Assembly: GCA_965644295.1 (NCBI GenBank) | Contig: CBFFRP010000338.1 | Span: 186,001 to 250,000, forward strand | DNA: 64,000 bases | Direction: 5' to 3' | DNA from: Paraphysomonas bandaiensis | Taxonomy: Eukaryota; Chrysophyceae | Shown: in pieces, positions 1 to 11,334 of the stretch | Layout of the letters: every line of letters starts with the position of its first letter | Numbering within the stretch: position 1 is the stretch's first letter | The notes under the pieces: model-generated | What the model saw: the letters and a program-made list of their open reading frames with translations, nothing else | Databases searched by the model: none | Told to the model about the DNA's origin: nothing | Made by a program: the position numbers and the translations under genes

Positions 1-34
1 GGTTTCCCCATCACCGACTTTTCTAATGCCCCCT

Positions 35-109
35 GTGGTAGTTGATTCCGTGGTAGTTGATTCCGTGGTAGTTGATTCCGTGGTAGTTGATTCCGTGGTA
101 GTTGATTCC
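35..109. repeat. Five-copy 15-base tandem minisatellite
   Basis: Five head-to-tail copies of GTGGTAGTTGATTCC run without interruption. The phase gives stop codons in several frames, so it is not a coding repeat here. It sits at the window edge and its relation to any upstream gene cannot be seen. Confidence 0.95.
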
Positions 110-624
110 ATGCTACTATGATATGTTCTCGCTGTTATTATGTTCTGTATGTATGATACCATGCTGTGATGAGAGAGCTCCTCCTTCAACACCCACCTCC
201 CTGGATCTATTACTCACCAGCAACACCATACATACCACTGGTCACTCATCATCACCACTTATATAGTTCCACACCATTATGGTGCGGGCTTGAGTACGGT
301 ACCTTCCACATTTTACAGAAAAACTTGTGGATTTGTATGCAAAAGTCTAGATAGGATATACATTTTCCCAATTTTTTTCATTAATTACGATATATCGGAA
401 ATATTTTGAACGGATTACATGACAGGTGTCATGAGAGGTTTGGAACCATTTATCATACACTCTATGTCTCAATCTTAGTTGAATTCTATCCAATCATTCT
501 TCCTTATATATATACTCATACACACTGAACCTCATCTTCTATCTACTTAACATCATCATATATACACAAGTATGATCTATCCATACCATACCATACCATA
601 CCACTATAAGATATATCTTATATT
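110..624. other. Spacer upstream of the deubiquitinase gene
   Basis: AT-rich sequence without a convincing gene. A short CCATA-type run and a TATAAGATATATC stretch lie just before the start codon at 625 and may belong to the promoter or leader. I see nothing else. Confidence 0.5.
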
Positions 625-3422
625 ATGAATAATATGAATCATTGGAATCAATTACAACATAAATTATCAATTGATAATAAATCTAATAGAAGACGTATAG
701 AATTTATAGAATCTAAACATCAGAAACTATCAAATCCAATCAAATCAAATACTATGAATAATAAATCAATAACAAAAACGAAATCAATTAAAACTAAAGG
801 AATATATCCTGCTGATGCTGTATTAGAACACATTAAATGGCATACAATTAGACGGTATGATAATATGATTGTAGACTATAACATTTTTCATTTCTTTATA
901 GGGCTGGTCCTGGAATGTTTAATCATGGAAATACATGTTTCTTGAACTCTGTTTTACAATGTCTTGTACACACTCCTCCACTTGCTCAAATTTTACTTCA
1001 AGATCCCCGTGCAACCAGTGGGATTGTTCGCTTAGAAGGGCATAATGCAGCAATACTTATAATATTCAAGAGGTAAGGGTCCCTACGTTATATTGAAGAT
1101 ATATTGGTTTGTATGTGAGGTGTTTGCTGTAATGAGTTGTGCTGTTTGCGCAGATTGGTGGAAGAGGTATGGTCTCCCTCTCCTGGGAAGTCCATATCAC
1201 CTCGTGGAATGGTGAACAGCATACGACGAGTTGCACGACAATTTCGCCCACATAGACAGGTACGTAGTAGTTCGCCATGTATAGCTTGTATAACTTTGCT
1301 ACAGGAGGATTCGCATGAATATTTACGTGAGCTATTGAACTGCATGCATGAAGAGTCGCTAAAAGGCCACCATGTGAAGAGTAGTGATGGAGCATTGGCA
1401 GAAACCACAGTGATAAGTCGTGTTTTTGGCGGCTATCTATGTAACGTTCTCAAGTGCTGCAAATGCAAATATGCATCCCGTACTTTCAATCATTTTCAAG
1501 ATCTTTCTCTCGATGTTACACAGGGGATCCGATCTATCCAGGATGCCATTGCATCCTTTACAAAGCCTGAAAAACTCGGCAATGGCAACGAATGGAATTG
1601 TGATGGCTGTAAGCGTAAGGTTCATGCTGTCAAGCAAATGACGATATCCACTCCTCCTGCCGTGTTGGTTCTTCATCTGAAAAGGTTTTCGTTTGGCAAT
1701 ATGTTCGACAAAATAAAGAAACATATCGCGTTTCCACCCGTTCTGGATGTTCCGACAGCTCCGGCAGACTCCCGCACAGGAGCGAATACAGAACGATACG
1801 ACCTTTGTGGTATGGTTGTGCATCATGGCCATTCTGTGCATTCCGGGCATTATGTTGCATTCGTAAAGGTGAATTATGTCGTGCGTGTTTACTTCGATGT
1901 CCGCTGACAATGCATCGTTATCTTATAGGCATCCAATGGCCAATGGTATGAAATGGACGACTCGACAGTATCTCAGACATCCATTAAGACTGTACTAAAG
2001 CAGCAAGCATATATTCTGTTTTACGTGAAATCAGCTCCTCCTCTATCGAAACCACCCACCCCTCCAAAATCTAGGGAGAATGAACTCGCCACCCTCCCTA
2101 ATGTTTCGAATATTCCCCCAACTGTTTCCACCGCACAGCAGTTAAAGCAAACACAGAAGAGTCGCAAGAGTGACGTAGCGCATGATCTTGGTGCTCCAGT
2201 GTTGGATGGCGTGGTTGGAGTTAAACGTAAAGCATCACTGGACCTGCTCAATGGTCATGGAAGCAAAATAGCAACCAGTGCATCAGCTGCGGCTGTGTAC
2301 TCATCAAGTGAGAGCGAGTCAGTCTATGACAGCGCCTGTGAAGAGTCCAGTACTAACAACACCTCGGAAGATGACTCCGACTTTGAGGTGAGGCTGGCCA
2401 AACGGTTGTCGTGGAGAATTGGTATATTCAGGTACGAAATGTGCTAGTTGTATGAAAAACTTTCACCCTGTTTCTGTTGTAGATTTAAGGGCATCATTGG
2501 GCGACTGTCCCAGTGGAAGAAACGAGTGCATCGGAAGCCTTTACGAATGAGCAACAATGCGATAAATGGAAAGGCTACACCAGTATTTGACCATGAGGGC
2601 TTAACTAATAGAGTAGAAAACAACGTCTGTTCTCGTGAATCCCCTTCAAAGTATTCGAGAAACCAGGGTGCGGCAGAAAGCTCGGACTCATCTTCCCCAA
2701 GTCCGTCCCCAGAGCTATCGAGGAATACGCACTCCGCTCGTCAACAATACACTCTCAGTAGCACCAATAAAGACGTACGCCAGGATTTGATTGCGTTGAG
2801 TATGCGTGGTCGCGATACTGGTGGTGAGGGCATGTGGGAAGGAGACGGAGTGGTGACAGATGATGTTATTAAGACACTGGAATCTTCCCAGAAGAAAGTG
2901 CGTCGGGAGGAACAGAAGATGTTGTCGAAGCGGAAGGTGTCAGAGTGGGATCGCATGCTAGATTCAGGACGACAGAAAAAAGTCAAAAAGAAGGAGGAAA
3001 AACAGAATGTTGATGACGATGTTAATCATTTTCAGTCCTTCCAAGACAAACTTGCTGCTGGTGAGGATTTCCAAGGCCGAAGTGCTGACACTCCGAACGG
3101 GCAGCGAGGCGTCTATTCCGATGATGACAACGAGGGGACTGGAGAAAACCTTGATGACTATGATGTATCATCTGGGCGGGGACAGCGTCGTTCTCATGGA
3201 CAGCAGTTCGGGCGTCATGGTAGAGGTGGTGGCCGAGGCGGAATCAAAGAGTGGGGAAGAGGTGGCGGATTCCGAGGTGGAAAAGGGGGACACGGTAGAA
3301 GTAGTAATGGGGGGGGAGGCAGTTGGCGTGGCGGAAGTGGCGGTAGAGTAGGAGGACGAGGACGGGGGAAAGTCACTGGTAGAGACTCGGGCGCTCGACG
3401 TGGTAGAGGAGGGCGGTTTTAA
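625..3422 (+). CDS. Ubiquitin carboxyl-terminal hydrolase, USP36/USP42 type, with RGG-rich tail
   Basis: Cysteine protease of the USP family that removes ubiquitin; the animal USP36 relative works in the nucleolus. Six exons: 625-854, 902-1072, 1154-1259, 1305-1868, 1929-2431, 2483-3422, giving 837 residues. The catalytic domain spans about residues 76-390, with Cys89 in GNTCFLN, a CxxC...CxxC zinc-ribbon-like pair, His351 in GHYVAFV and Asp367/368 in QWYEMDDS. After a serine- and charge-rich linker comes the [16 protein letters not shown] segment, which resembles the C-terminal WD..LD.G..KK motif of USP36. The last ~80 residues are a glycine-arginine (RGG) tract. The domain and catalytic triad are seen; nucleolar location is inferred. 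The exon 1 sequence before the domain is AT-rich and of unknown role. Confidence 0.88.
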
Positions 3423-3930
3423 TAGATCTTTCACTATTTATAGCTGTGCCACAACTAGTAGTGTTGATGTCTATTGAGTATTGATACGATAATATACACG
3501 AGATAGCATATGTTTTCTGCGTGTCATTTGTGGATTGTTGGATATCTTAGTTGCAACACGTTAGATTATTCATCATATTGTAGCTGTTATTTTTACATGG
3601 GGAGAGAATGATAAATGTGATGAGACAGTGATACTATATGGGAAATGAATTGCAATATGTTTTGTTTGCAATTGTTCATTTTTAGTAAGCCTCTATCGCT
3701 AATCAATAATCGATATGATATGCTTGTTGACAACGTCAAGAATGTTAGCGTACCTATGCTTGCATAACTATTTATTGGTATATTGAAAGTCTTATTATTA
3801 GCAATAGGCGTTAAAAACCTGCACCAACTTAGTAGCGAGATGAATTCTAGACAAACTAGTTAGACCTCTAGCTGTAGCTAATCATTACACACTTTTTTAT
3901 CCTTATAATTAGCGCTTACTGAAGCTGCTT
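3423..3930. other. Spacer without recognisable genes
   Basis: AT-rich 3' flank of the deubiquitinase gene. No reading frame or repeat that I recognise. Confidence 0.5.
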
Positions 3931-4310
3931 GTGCGTCGCCGCAAGCACCAAGGTGCGACCACTTCCGCTCTGAGTTCTTAAGGTGAACATCCCGGATGCT
4001 TGACTTCAGCAGGCAGCCCAATACCCCGGTTACCCTTCAGGTGGGCCCTGTCCCGGATGCCCTTGAGGTGGGCCCATTCCCGGATGCCTGTTTATTCGTC
4101 AGGGCCCAAAGACGTCTACACAAGTGACACTTATTGGTGTCCCTTGTACCACACAAGCATTCGGCTATGAGTGGGCAGAATAATATCTGCTGACTATGTT
4201 TGCAGCTCACGTTTTAGTTTCCCAGAGAGAATCTCTCCGGTACTTATCCCCCAGAACAAAAAGGTGCGAGTCCGACTTTGTTGAGGGACTATTTATCGGT
4301 GAGAGTGCAA
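3931..4310 (+). repeat. Dispersed repeat R1, copy 1
   Basis: This GC-richer block recurs in inverted orientation at 17845-18165. Shared landmarks are the AAGCACCAAGGTGCGACC start, a direct repeat built on GGTGGGCC...TCCCGGATGC, the CAAAGACGTCTACACAAGTG block and the GGTGCGAGTCCGACTTTG end. The inverted copy can be read as protein over about 60 codons (VTLIGVPCTTQAFGYEWAEE), but this copy has a stop at the matching place, so it is probably a decayed mobile element rather than a gene. A fragment of it also lies inside hAT debris near 41.74 kb. Confidence 0.75.
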
Positions 4311-4394
4311 CTATTATCGGCATTTATTGTCAATTAGTTGTCTCCATTTTGATGACATAACGTTTTATTTATTAAGAAGCACAAGCTTTTACGT

Positions 4395-4632
4395 GGCTGT
4401 ACCTTGGTGCTTGCGGTGACGCACACTTGAGGTGGGCCCATTCCCGGGTGTTTATTTTTGTTAAAAGGCACAAAGACGTCTACACAAGTGACACTTATTC
4501 GTGTCCCTCTTGCACCACAAAAACATATTTGGCTATATGAGTGGACAGAACATTATTTGCTAACTACTATTATACAGCTCACATTCGTTTCCCGGAAAAA
4601 CGTGACTCCGACTTTGTTGAGGGGGATAAAAC
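4395..4632 (+). repeat. Dispersed repeat R1, copy 2, diverged
   Basis: A second copy of the same repeat, starting at ACCTTGGTGCTTGCGG and running through AAGACGTCTACACAAGTG to the TCCGACTTTGTTGAGG end. It is shorter and more diverged than copy 1 and lies directly behind it in the same orientation. Confidence 0.65.
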
Positions 4633-4635
4633 ATC

Positions 4636-4970
4636 TATCACAAACAGTGGTAGTGCTATACGAATACTTTCATGTAGGCAGTTTGGTTTGTGCTTCTTTT
4701 AAACGAATTCACATCTGTATTAATTTGTACAAACACAAAACGCATTGAAATAATGTACTCCAGCTGAAATCTATCCGTCAACACTAAACCATATGTGCTC
4801 GGCAACATTTCCTTGATGATATGAGCTATGATCAGTAGCTCTATAGCTTAAGATGCTATATAGTGAAACCAGCCAATAAATTGGAAACATTTACCAATAA
4901 TTATAATAATTACCAACTAATTGAAATCCAATTAACTGATATGCAATTCTGCCTATATCTAGTAACAGAT
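4636..4970 (+). mobile_element. Degraded hAT-type element relic (family H1)
   Basis: Blocks such as GGTAGTGCTATACGAAT, ATCAGTAGCTCTA and TTAAGATGCTATATA, then the CCAGCCAATAAATTGG and AACTAATTGAAATCC segments, follow the order seen in the better-kept element at 35149-35591. Ends and target duplication are no longer recognisable. Confidence 0.55.
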
Positions 4971-5233
4971 CATGTTGGTATATATATATGTATACACCTC
5001 TTTGAGATTTTCTATTTGAGAGCAATTAATAGATGGAAGAATACAGTTTTAAGTAACAGTATGACATAAATTATTGAGATGATAGGAATAAGAGTAATGA
5101 AGCTGAAACATATTTACTGTATAAGACTGTGTCTATATACTGTATAATATATAAGATCGTATAGAAATAATTGGTAGTTGAGATAACATAAATTTGGCGA
5201 ATGTCAGGAATGATATGATAAGCGGTAAGATAA

Positions 5234-5624
5234 TATGATTATAATATTGAATAATATAGTGTTACTAAGTTGTTACTAAGTGTGAATAGAAGTAAGTGTT
5301 ACTAAGAAGTGTCGAAAGGTTATGTAAATATGATTATAATATTGAATAATATAGTGTTACTAAGTTGTTACTAAGTGTGAATAGAAGTAAGTGTTACTAA
5401 GTGTCGAAAGGTTATGTAAGTGTTACGTTGTATCGAATAATATAGTGTTACTAAGTTGTTACTAAGTGTGAATAGAAGTAAGTGTTACTAAGAAGTGTCG
5501 AAAGGTTATGTAAATATGATTATAATATTGAATAATATAGTGTTACTAAGTTGTTACTAAGTGTGAATAGAAGTAAGTGTTACTAAGTGTCGAAAGGTTA
5601 TGTAAGTGTTACGTTGTATCGAAT
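5234..5624. repeat. Higher-order tandem repeat, about 186-base unit in two copies
   Basis: A core of about 60 bases (GAATAATATAGTGTTACTAA and following) occurs four times. Alternate copies differ by AAGAAGTGTCG versus AAGTGTCG and by the join to the next copy, so the real unit is a pair of about 186 bases present twice. The two pair copies look nearly identical, suggesting recent duplication. No coding potential. Confidence 0.85.
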
Positions 5625-5929
5625 GTTAGTTAATGGTAAAAATGAAACAAACTAAGACTAAGGAACAGATAGCAAAAATATACTAAGTAGAAACAAACGA
5701 TGCAGGAAGAAGTGTTAAGTCAGCCGACGGAAATGAATTGGTTTCAGTGAGCTGGTCATGATACCGTGATGTCTCCAGTTCGGCTGTTCGAGCTGCCACA
5801 TGCTGCTGCTCGTTTAAAGTATCCATTCTCTTGCGGCGAATATTAGTAACGATTTGAATCATTTCATCCAGTGTATCTGGACAAGTAAGAGCATGCAATG
5901 TCTGATAGAAGGGATCAGGACTGCGGTCT

Positions 5930-6066
5930 TCCATGATCGAACACTCTGCAGGATCGAACACTCTGCAGGATTGTAAAAGGCAAGGGAGTAAAATCTTCCT
6001 CAAGCTCCAGAGCGCAAGTAAAACTCCAGGATTGTCAGGCAAGGGAGTTTTACTTGCGCTCTGGAG
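5930..6066. repeat. Local duplications and a perfect 23-base-arm hairpin
   Basis: GATCGAACACTCTGCAG is present twice in tandem around 5936-5970. Then 6005-6027 and 6044-6066 form a perfect inverted repeat of 23 bases with a 16-base loop (arm CTCCAGAGCGCAAGTAAAAC...). The loop and the sequence upstream also share GGATTGT..AGGCAAGGGAGT. This looks like a local rearrangement scar or the core of a small foldback element. Confidence 0.8.
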
Positions 6067-6562
6067 TTTATTCTGGATACGAGTGTATGGATGGGAGTTC
6101 TATGAGGTCTACTGGGATCCCCTTCGCGCTAACAAGAACAAAAGCGTCGTTTTTCATCGTCTTGTCTAAAAAAATATTCCGCAGAAGCCAATCAGAAATG
6201 GAGCATGCCAATAAAGAAGTGTCACTCCAGACAACACTCACTGTGAGGATACGAATCTTAGTCGTGATGATAACCCTGACTTGATTGCAGTGAAGTTGTG
6301 ATTGTATAGTAATCGCAAATGCTATGCGGCTGACTAAAGTGTGACGTCGAACAGAACATTGAAGTATTGGCAGGCACTGGTATATGAACAGCGTTTTGGA
6401 ACTCCAAGAAGCAGATTAGGGATGGTTTGAGGGAGCAAGATACCATCATCCAGCTGAAATCTTGATGTCATGTTGCAGAAACCGCAACTTCAATTTTGAA
6501 GTAGCGAATGCCACGCACTTAGATAGTGATTTCTTGGAATTCCAATAAGGCAACAATTCTGT

Positions 6563-6722
6563 CTGTGGGAATAAGATCAAGCAGAATATGTCGATCCAGC
6601 AAAAAAATCCAGGCTTTTTTGATGCATGTTGTTTTTTGACGAATATATTTCAGAGAAATAACGAAAAAAGGTCGATTTTTTTGCTGGATCGACTATTCTG
6701 CTGGATCGACTTATTCCCACAG
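6563..6722. mobile_element. Foldback/MITE family M1, copy 1
   Basis: Two nested inverted repeats: an outer CTGTGGGAATAAG pair and an inner GTCGATCCAGCAAAAAAATC pair whose core runs 6590-6693. The inner repeat is duplicated on the right side, giving two GCTGGATCGAC units. A second copy of the core, inverted, lies at 23735-23849. There is no coding capacity, so it would be non-autonomous; the superfamily is not clear because no convincing target duplication is visible. Confidence 0.75.
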
Positions 6723-6819
6723 AGTCGGACGGATTTTGAGAGAGCGAACACACTGTGAATCGTGCCATTATTAACTGTGAGTTCGTATAGCAAGCTTCAT
6801 TACTATGCGGGAGAGCTAT

Positions 6820-7190
6820 TGTAAAGGTTTATGCCTCATTATCGTCAAAATGAGCGTGACAAGTGGGTTCCCGTGACCTGTAGAAAAGCGGAGAGTGTAT
6901 GTCTCGAGGTTATTGAAGACGACGCAACCAAGCAGTATGCCTATTAGTATTGGAGGGGAGTAAAGCATTTAAAATGCGCAGAGAAAGTTCAGTCCGAGTA
7001 CGTCGTTGATTCATGTGCTGATTTACAGCATGAAACCGTGTTTGAAATGGAAAAAGAAGACCATGCAGGTGAGGTAGTGGAAATGCTCGACTTACTGAGC
7101 AATGCTCTCAGTCGTGGTAAAAAGAGAAATAATGCATCAGAAATGGCTTTAAGCTCCAGAGACTCCCGGCTAGTGTCAGGTAATAAGTAG
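6820..7190 (+). pseudogene. Decayed reading frame, unknown family
   Basis: A single frame reads about 100 codons with balanced composition (for example KWVPVTCRKAESVCLEV, then after one in-frame TAG at about 6946, ...DHAGEVVEMLDLLSNALS...) and ends at TAG near 7190. Upstream more stops appear. The acidic, non-repetitive amino-acid run is unlike random AT-rich spacer, so I read it as a gene remnant or an exon of an unsolved gene. I do not recognise the family. Confidence 0.35.
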
Positions 7191-7883
7191 TGGTTATAGA
7201 GACTAGAGTAGTAGAGTGTGTAGCTGGAGTACTATTGGGCTGTTGAGTAATAATCAGTTCATTCATTGGGGTACAGTTATTGCTTTTCTGTTACATGCGC
7301 AAGCAATAATGAGAACTAGATGGTGTACTGTAATGAACTATATAAGATTAGGTGAAATTTATATATGCTCAAGATTTGTCGTTAATTTGCAGCAAACGCA
7401 TGCATGTGTATGTAAGATTAATCATAGTTTGTAATTAAAGTATTGAGTGAATTTCGTTCAATTAATTACGCCATTACCATTCTATTATGCCTAATCTTGA
7501 TACTGACAACATGATTTTGTAGGGGACCTTAGGTGAGTAATACGAACCACATTCTGATGTCCTCAGAAACCACCATCCTATCATTATCGACTAATGACGT
7601 ACCGCAAGCCCTGTGGTCGAAAAATGTTAGCTATAGCACAATTCCCATCTGCTTCTTCGCACATCCACAAATTGAAAATGATAACAACTGTATAATTATA
7701 TTTTACTTTGTTCTCGTACATCAATATACAAAGAACTAATAATCAGCAGGGCTATTCACATATACGTGATAGCAACTAGCGATAACAAAGAAGCAGTAGC
7801 CGACAATATGCATCCCGCCCACGTTTAGATCAATTGAAAAATGGATCCATGGCAGAATCAGCTACCGAGTCCATAGAAATGAA
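7191..7883. other. Spacer, no recognisable gene
   Basis: AT-rich sequence between the decayed frame and the 3' end of the Asp-box gene. Short open frames here show no family features. Confidence 0.5.
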
Positions 7884-9212
7884 CTACTGATACATAGCGA
7901 CGGTGGCTGAGGCTCCCGACGAAGAGGAGCATGCGGCAACTCCTAAGTCATCCGCGAAGTCCACGTCCAAAGCAAAGCAATCATCCAAAGTCTGCTCAAG
8001 TGCAAAGGTCTTTCCACCATCGGTAGTTTTATAAAAGAGCCCAGAGAGAGTGCGGCCGTCTTTTGCGGTACCTGCCAGCCATCCCTCAGTTTCGGAAACC
8101 CAGGAAGCACCCATGAGGCTTACTGCGTCGCTCGGCACGGCACCAGAAGCTGTACAGTCAAATTAAAAATTATACTAAAGTATACAAAACACACAAACTA
8201 CTTTCATGTAACATGAATATGTAGCATGTACTTACCAGAGAGAGTCTCCTGCCACGTCTCACCCCCGTCGAAAGTAACAAACGCCTTGCAGTCTGTGACA
8301 TAATTAAGGCCTTCCGCTACTGCAACGCAGTGAGACTCCGACGAACAGTCAATCGCATTGAAGTAGTAGGTATCTGTTGGGGCACTCTGGAATACGGTGG
8401 TCCAGGATGCTCCGCCATCAGTTGTTTTGGAGATAGATCCCCACCAGCCGTCCGCTCCAACAGTCTCATTATGAGAAGAGAATCGGAGGGGGCTCTCCCT
8501 TGAGGGTGAAAGAGATGCACGTGAAGAAAGGTGGATATCATCCTTTTCTATTCCTTGAGTAGAGCTCGAGCCCCACATTCCCCGAGTTACATACCAGGTT
8601 GTCTGCAACAGTAGTGAGTGCTATATAACACCGGCTAGAGTGTTCGTTCTCACCTTGCTGGGAAAAGAGCCATAGCGCACACTATCTCCAATTTCAGAAA
8701 TAGTCCATGATTCACCAGCATCAGGAGAATGGGCAACGCCATAAGTTATTGGGTCCTTAGCAGGGGTAGTAAAGCCACCAACTAGCCCTATGTCAGAGCC
8801 ATCGCCAAATACAGTTGCAGACTGACTGAGGCCCATGACTGACTCCTGAACGGTATAAGTCTCTCCTCCATCAGTAGATGTCACAATAGGAAACATAGAT
8901 GCTAATAAATACATAATCATATCAAATAATAATAGATAAGTAGTGAGATCACATACATGCCACGATCACTTGATCGGATGCAGCAGAGTCCATAATAAGA
9001 CCAGCAGGTACTTGTGTTTTTCCCCAATTATTTCCATCATATTTTTCTACAAATGCTCCAATACCATTTTGTGATGCTGCAGCAACATCTAATGTTTGTG
9101 AAGAGGCACCAACACCTACAATAGTTGTAGCACTTGTACCACTAGTTAATGTCCATTCTTTTGCTGCTGTAGCAGTGAAATATAATGCACCAATAAAAGC
9201 CTTATAAATCAT
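7884..9212 (-). CDS. Secreted Asp-box (BNR) repeat protein, HCF136/Ycf48-like propeller
   Basis: Four exons on the minus strand: 9212-8957, 8901-8654, 8602-8236, 8149-7884, giving 378 residues. I chose the start at 9212 because it opens a signal peptide (MIYKAFIGALYFTATAAKEW); an in-frame ATG at 9293 would add 27 residues. Five Asp-box motifs are visible: STDGGETY, SPDAGESW, TTDGGASW, TFDGGETW and TTDGGKTF. They are spaced as blades of a beta-propeller, as in HCF136/Ycf48 and sialidase-like proteins. Plastid HCF136 assembles photosystem II, but this product has a simple secretory signal and no visible transit peptide, so I infer an extracellular or endomembrane propeller. Paired cysteines (DCSSESHC, DDCFALD, VAACS) fit secretion. 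The exact role is unknown. Confidence 0.75.
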
Positions 9213-9293
9213 ATTTTTAATATGTGTTTGTTGATAGATTATGTTGTGATTTAATGGGAGGTTACTTATAGTATCACTGCTATGGTTAGTCAT

Positions 9294-9828
9294 CTATAAC
9301 ATATACAGATATACACACTGTTACACTGCAGTGTATGTATGTATGTGATAGTATCATATCTGATATTCTATCATAGAAAATCTAGTAGAAAATACAGAAA
9401 TATACATAAAAAATCAATATTTTTGTAATATTTAATCCATATATTGCAATATTTTGGGATATTTTAGTGCGATCTTTTACAATTTTTTGGTGAAATGTTC
9501 TAAACTGCCCATCTATTCAGATCTCAAACAGTCACCTTAAATTTTCAGTTTTAGTATAATTGTTTTTATACCATGGATGTAGGAAGTGATGTGTCCGTAT
9601 ACCATATACATGTACATACTGTATATATAGAGACCAAGTACACAGCAGCGTAGTACTGTATACAGCGCTCTGTATGGTGGTCTGTACTGTGGAGTTGGAA
9701 GTTAGTGGCTTCTATTAAGAGTGTCTGGTGTGGAAGAATCCTACCATATATATATATAACTCATCTCATATATTGAGTTACGTTAACTCAATTTAATTAC
9801 TGATATACTTAGTCTCTATATATCCAAC
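9294..9828. other. Divergent promoter region
   Basis: Spacer between two divergently transcribed genes, the Asp-box gene and the MAM33-like gene. It contains a TATATATATA tract about 70 bases before the start at 9829. No other structure seen. Confidence 0.5.
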
Positions 9829-10619
9829 ATGAACTCTAATATGTCAATGGGAAGGGCATTGTTTAGTATGTATAATTCATATAGTCACACTCATTGCAAA
9901 GTTATGCCATTGCAATATATTAGAAGACAATTATGTCATACTGATGTTATTAAAAGATTTCAAGCTGAAAGAAAAATGAAAACACTCTGTGCTTCATTAA
10001 ATCAGAATATTAAGACTACAAAGAAGAAAATACGTAATGATCGTGATAGAAATCGTTTCAATGAGCTCTATGAAGTTATGGAAAAACGAGATTTTGTAGT
10101 GGATAACAAAACTAATCCAGGGTATTTATATTTATCAAAGTATGGACCTAATGGAGAATTTATTAATGTTTCTATTTGGAAAGAGGTTCGTGTGCACATA
10201 ACTTTTAGTTCGTGGATGATATCTATATTTTTACGCAGGACGACCATGTGCATGTTGAAACGAAGCTGGAAAAAGTAAATGTCCAAGAGTTTTGTATGAA
10301 ATTCCACTGTGTATCTATGAAAGATTCATTGGGCATGTTTGCTGTTGAAGTAGTGCCTTCTGATGCTGATGACTCGACTGCCGTATATGGAGGAAGAGTA
10401 ATAAGGGACATGCAGGACGATCTAAAGAAAGCATTCATGAAGTATTTAGAATCGCTTGGAATAGATTCACAGCTTGCAAAGTTTGCAGCTACGTATTGCC
10501 GCCAGAAGTATACTCACGACACATGGACCTTTCTTAAGAATTTCAAAGATTTTGCAGTAGATGACGAACTTGTTGTAGAAACAAAAGGTAGTGCCATTGA
10601 AGAGAACGCGAAAGTGTAG
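9829..10619 (+). CDS. Mitochondrial p32/MAM33-family protein
   Basis: Two exons, 9829-10185 and 10239-10619, giving 245 residues; the intron has a less usual GTTCGT donor and TTACGCAG acceptor. The N-terminus is basic and serine/tyrosine-rich without acidic residues over about the first 35 positions, as expected for a mitochondrial presequence. The C-terminal part (VVPSDADDSTAVYGGRVI..., then LKKAFMKYLESLGID, and ...TWTFLKNFKDFAVD) follows the end of the p32 fold: a helix with YL..RGI, then K....W...LK.F. This family (yeast Mam33, human C1QBP) forms doughnut-shaped trimers in the mitochondrial matrix linked to respiration and mitoribosome function. The match is by pattern, not search, and the protein is diverged. 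The first exon is strongly AT-rich. Confidence 0.62.
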
Positions 10620-11334
10620 CTATGTTGTCACAGCCTCATGTGATTATATAATTTAAATAATTTATTTATATGAAATCTGATTTATAGCTAGTCTTAGTAT
10701 TTAGTAAAGAAAAACTTCGTATTATTAGAGATTAGAGATACAGACTGATTATATATAGACTTCATATGAAGGATACTATGCCCTAATAGTATGATAGCAA
10801 GACACGTCTGAACACAGCGTTAGCACCACACACATGTGCGTATCTTTGACAGTTTGGTAATTATTTATTCCACGTGCGACAGCTAGAATATACTGCTGCA
10901 TGTACTAGTTAGCGGTTAGCGGGCTACTCCTTGTTATAGATATGTGTGCCCGCGTGATTTAAATATTCAATAGTCACCTCGCATTTATGAAGGCAAGCGT
11001 AGAAAAGGTACAGTACTTCTTTAATTAGTATTGTACGATTGCTCAAATTCTTGATACACGTACAACATATATTGCTAAAAGACAAAAATTGATAGAGGAT
11101 GTACGTTTTTCTCCTCGGCTATCCGCTACTCTCGACAGTGGTACAGGAGTGGGGCGGAGTGGAATAGTAGACATAATTTATCTCACAATTACGTGGTTGT
11201 CACAAATTTAAGAGAACAAATTATCACTATACGACCAAAACTTAAAGTTACAGATAGCCACTTACATATCAAATAAGTCAATTTCTTCTAACTATATACG
11301 GTTTCTACACATATATATTCAGTGTCGCCAATTA
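10620..11334. other. Convergent 3' spacer
   Basis: Spacer between the ends of two convergent genes. AT-rich with no gene, repeat or RNA structure that I can support. Confidence 0.5.

Noticed and set aside
35-109. CRISPR-like repeat array
   Set aside because: The 15-base units are directly joined with no spacers, and the genome is eukaryotic.
5234-5624. TTACTAAG motifs that resemble a yeast-type branch point
   Set aside because: They are part of a tandem repeat in non-coding DNA with no introns around.
5683-6042. Minus-strand frame of 119 codons ending at 5683
   Set aside because: Part of it is made by the duplicated and hairpin sequence, and I see no domain or splice partner. It could be a gene remnant but is not supported.
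7884-9293. Plastid photosystem II assembly factor and hence proof of photosynthesis
   Set aside because: The Asp-box propeller fits the family, but the leader is a simple signal peptide and no plastid gene is otherwise present in the window.
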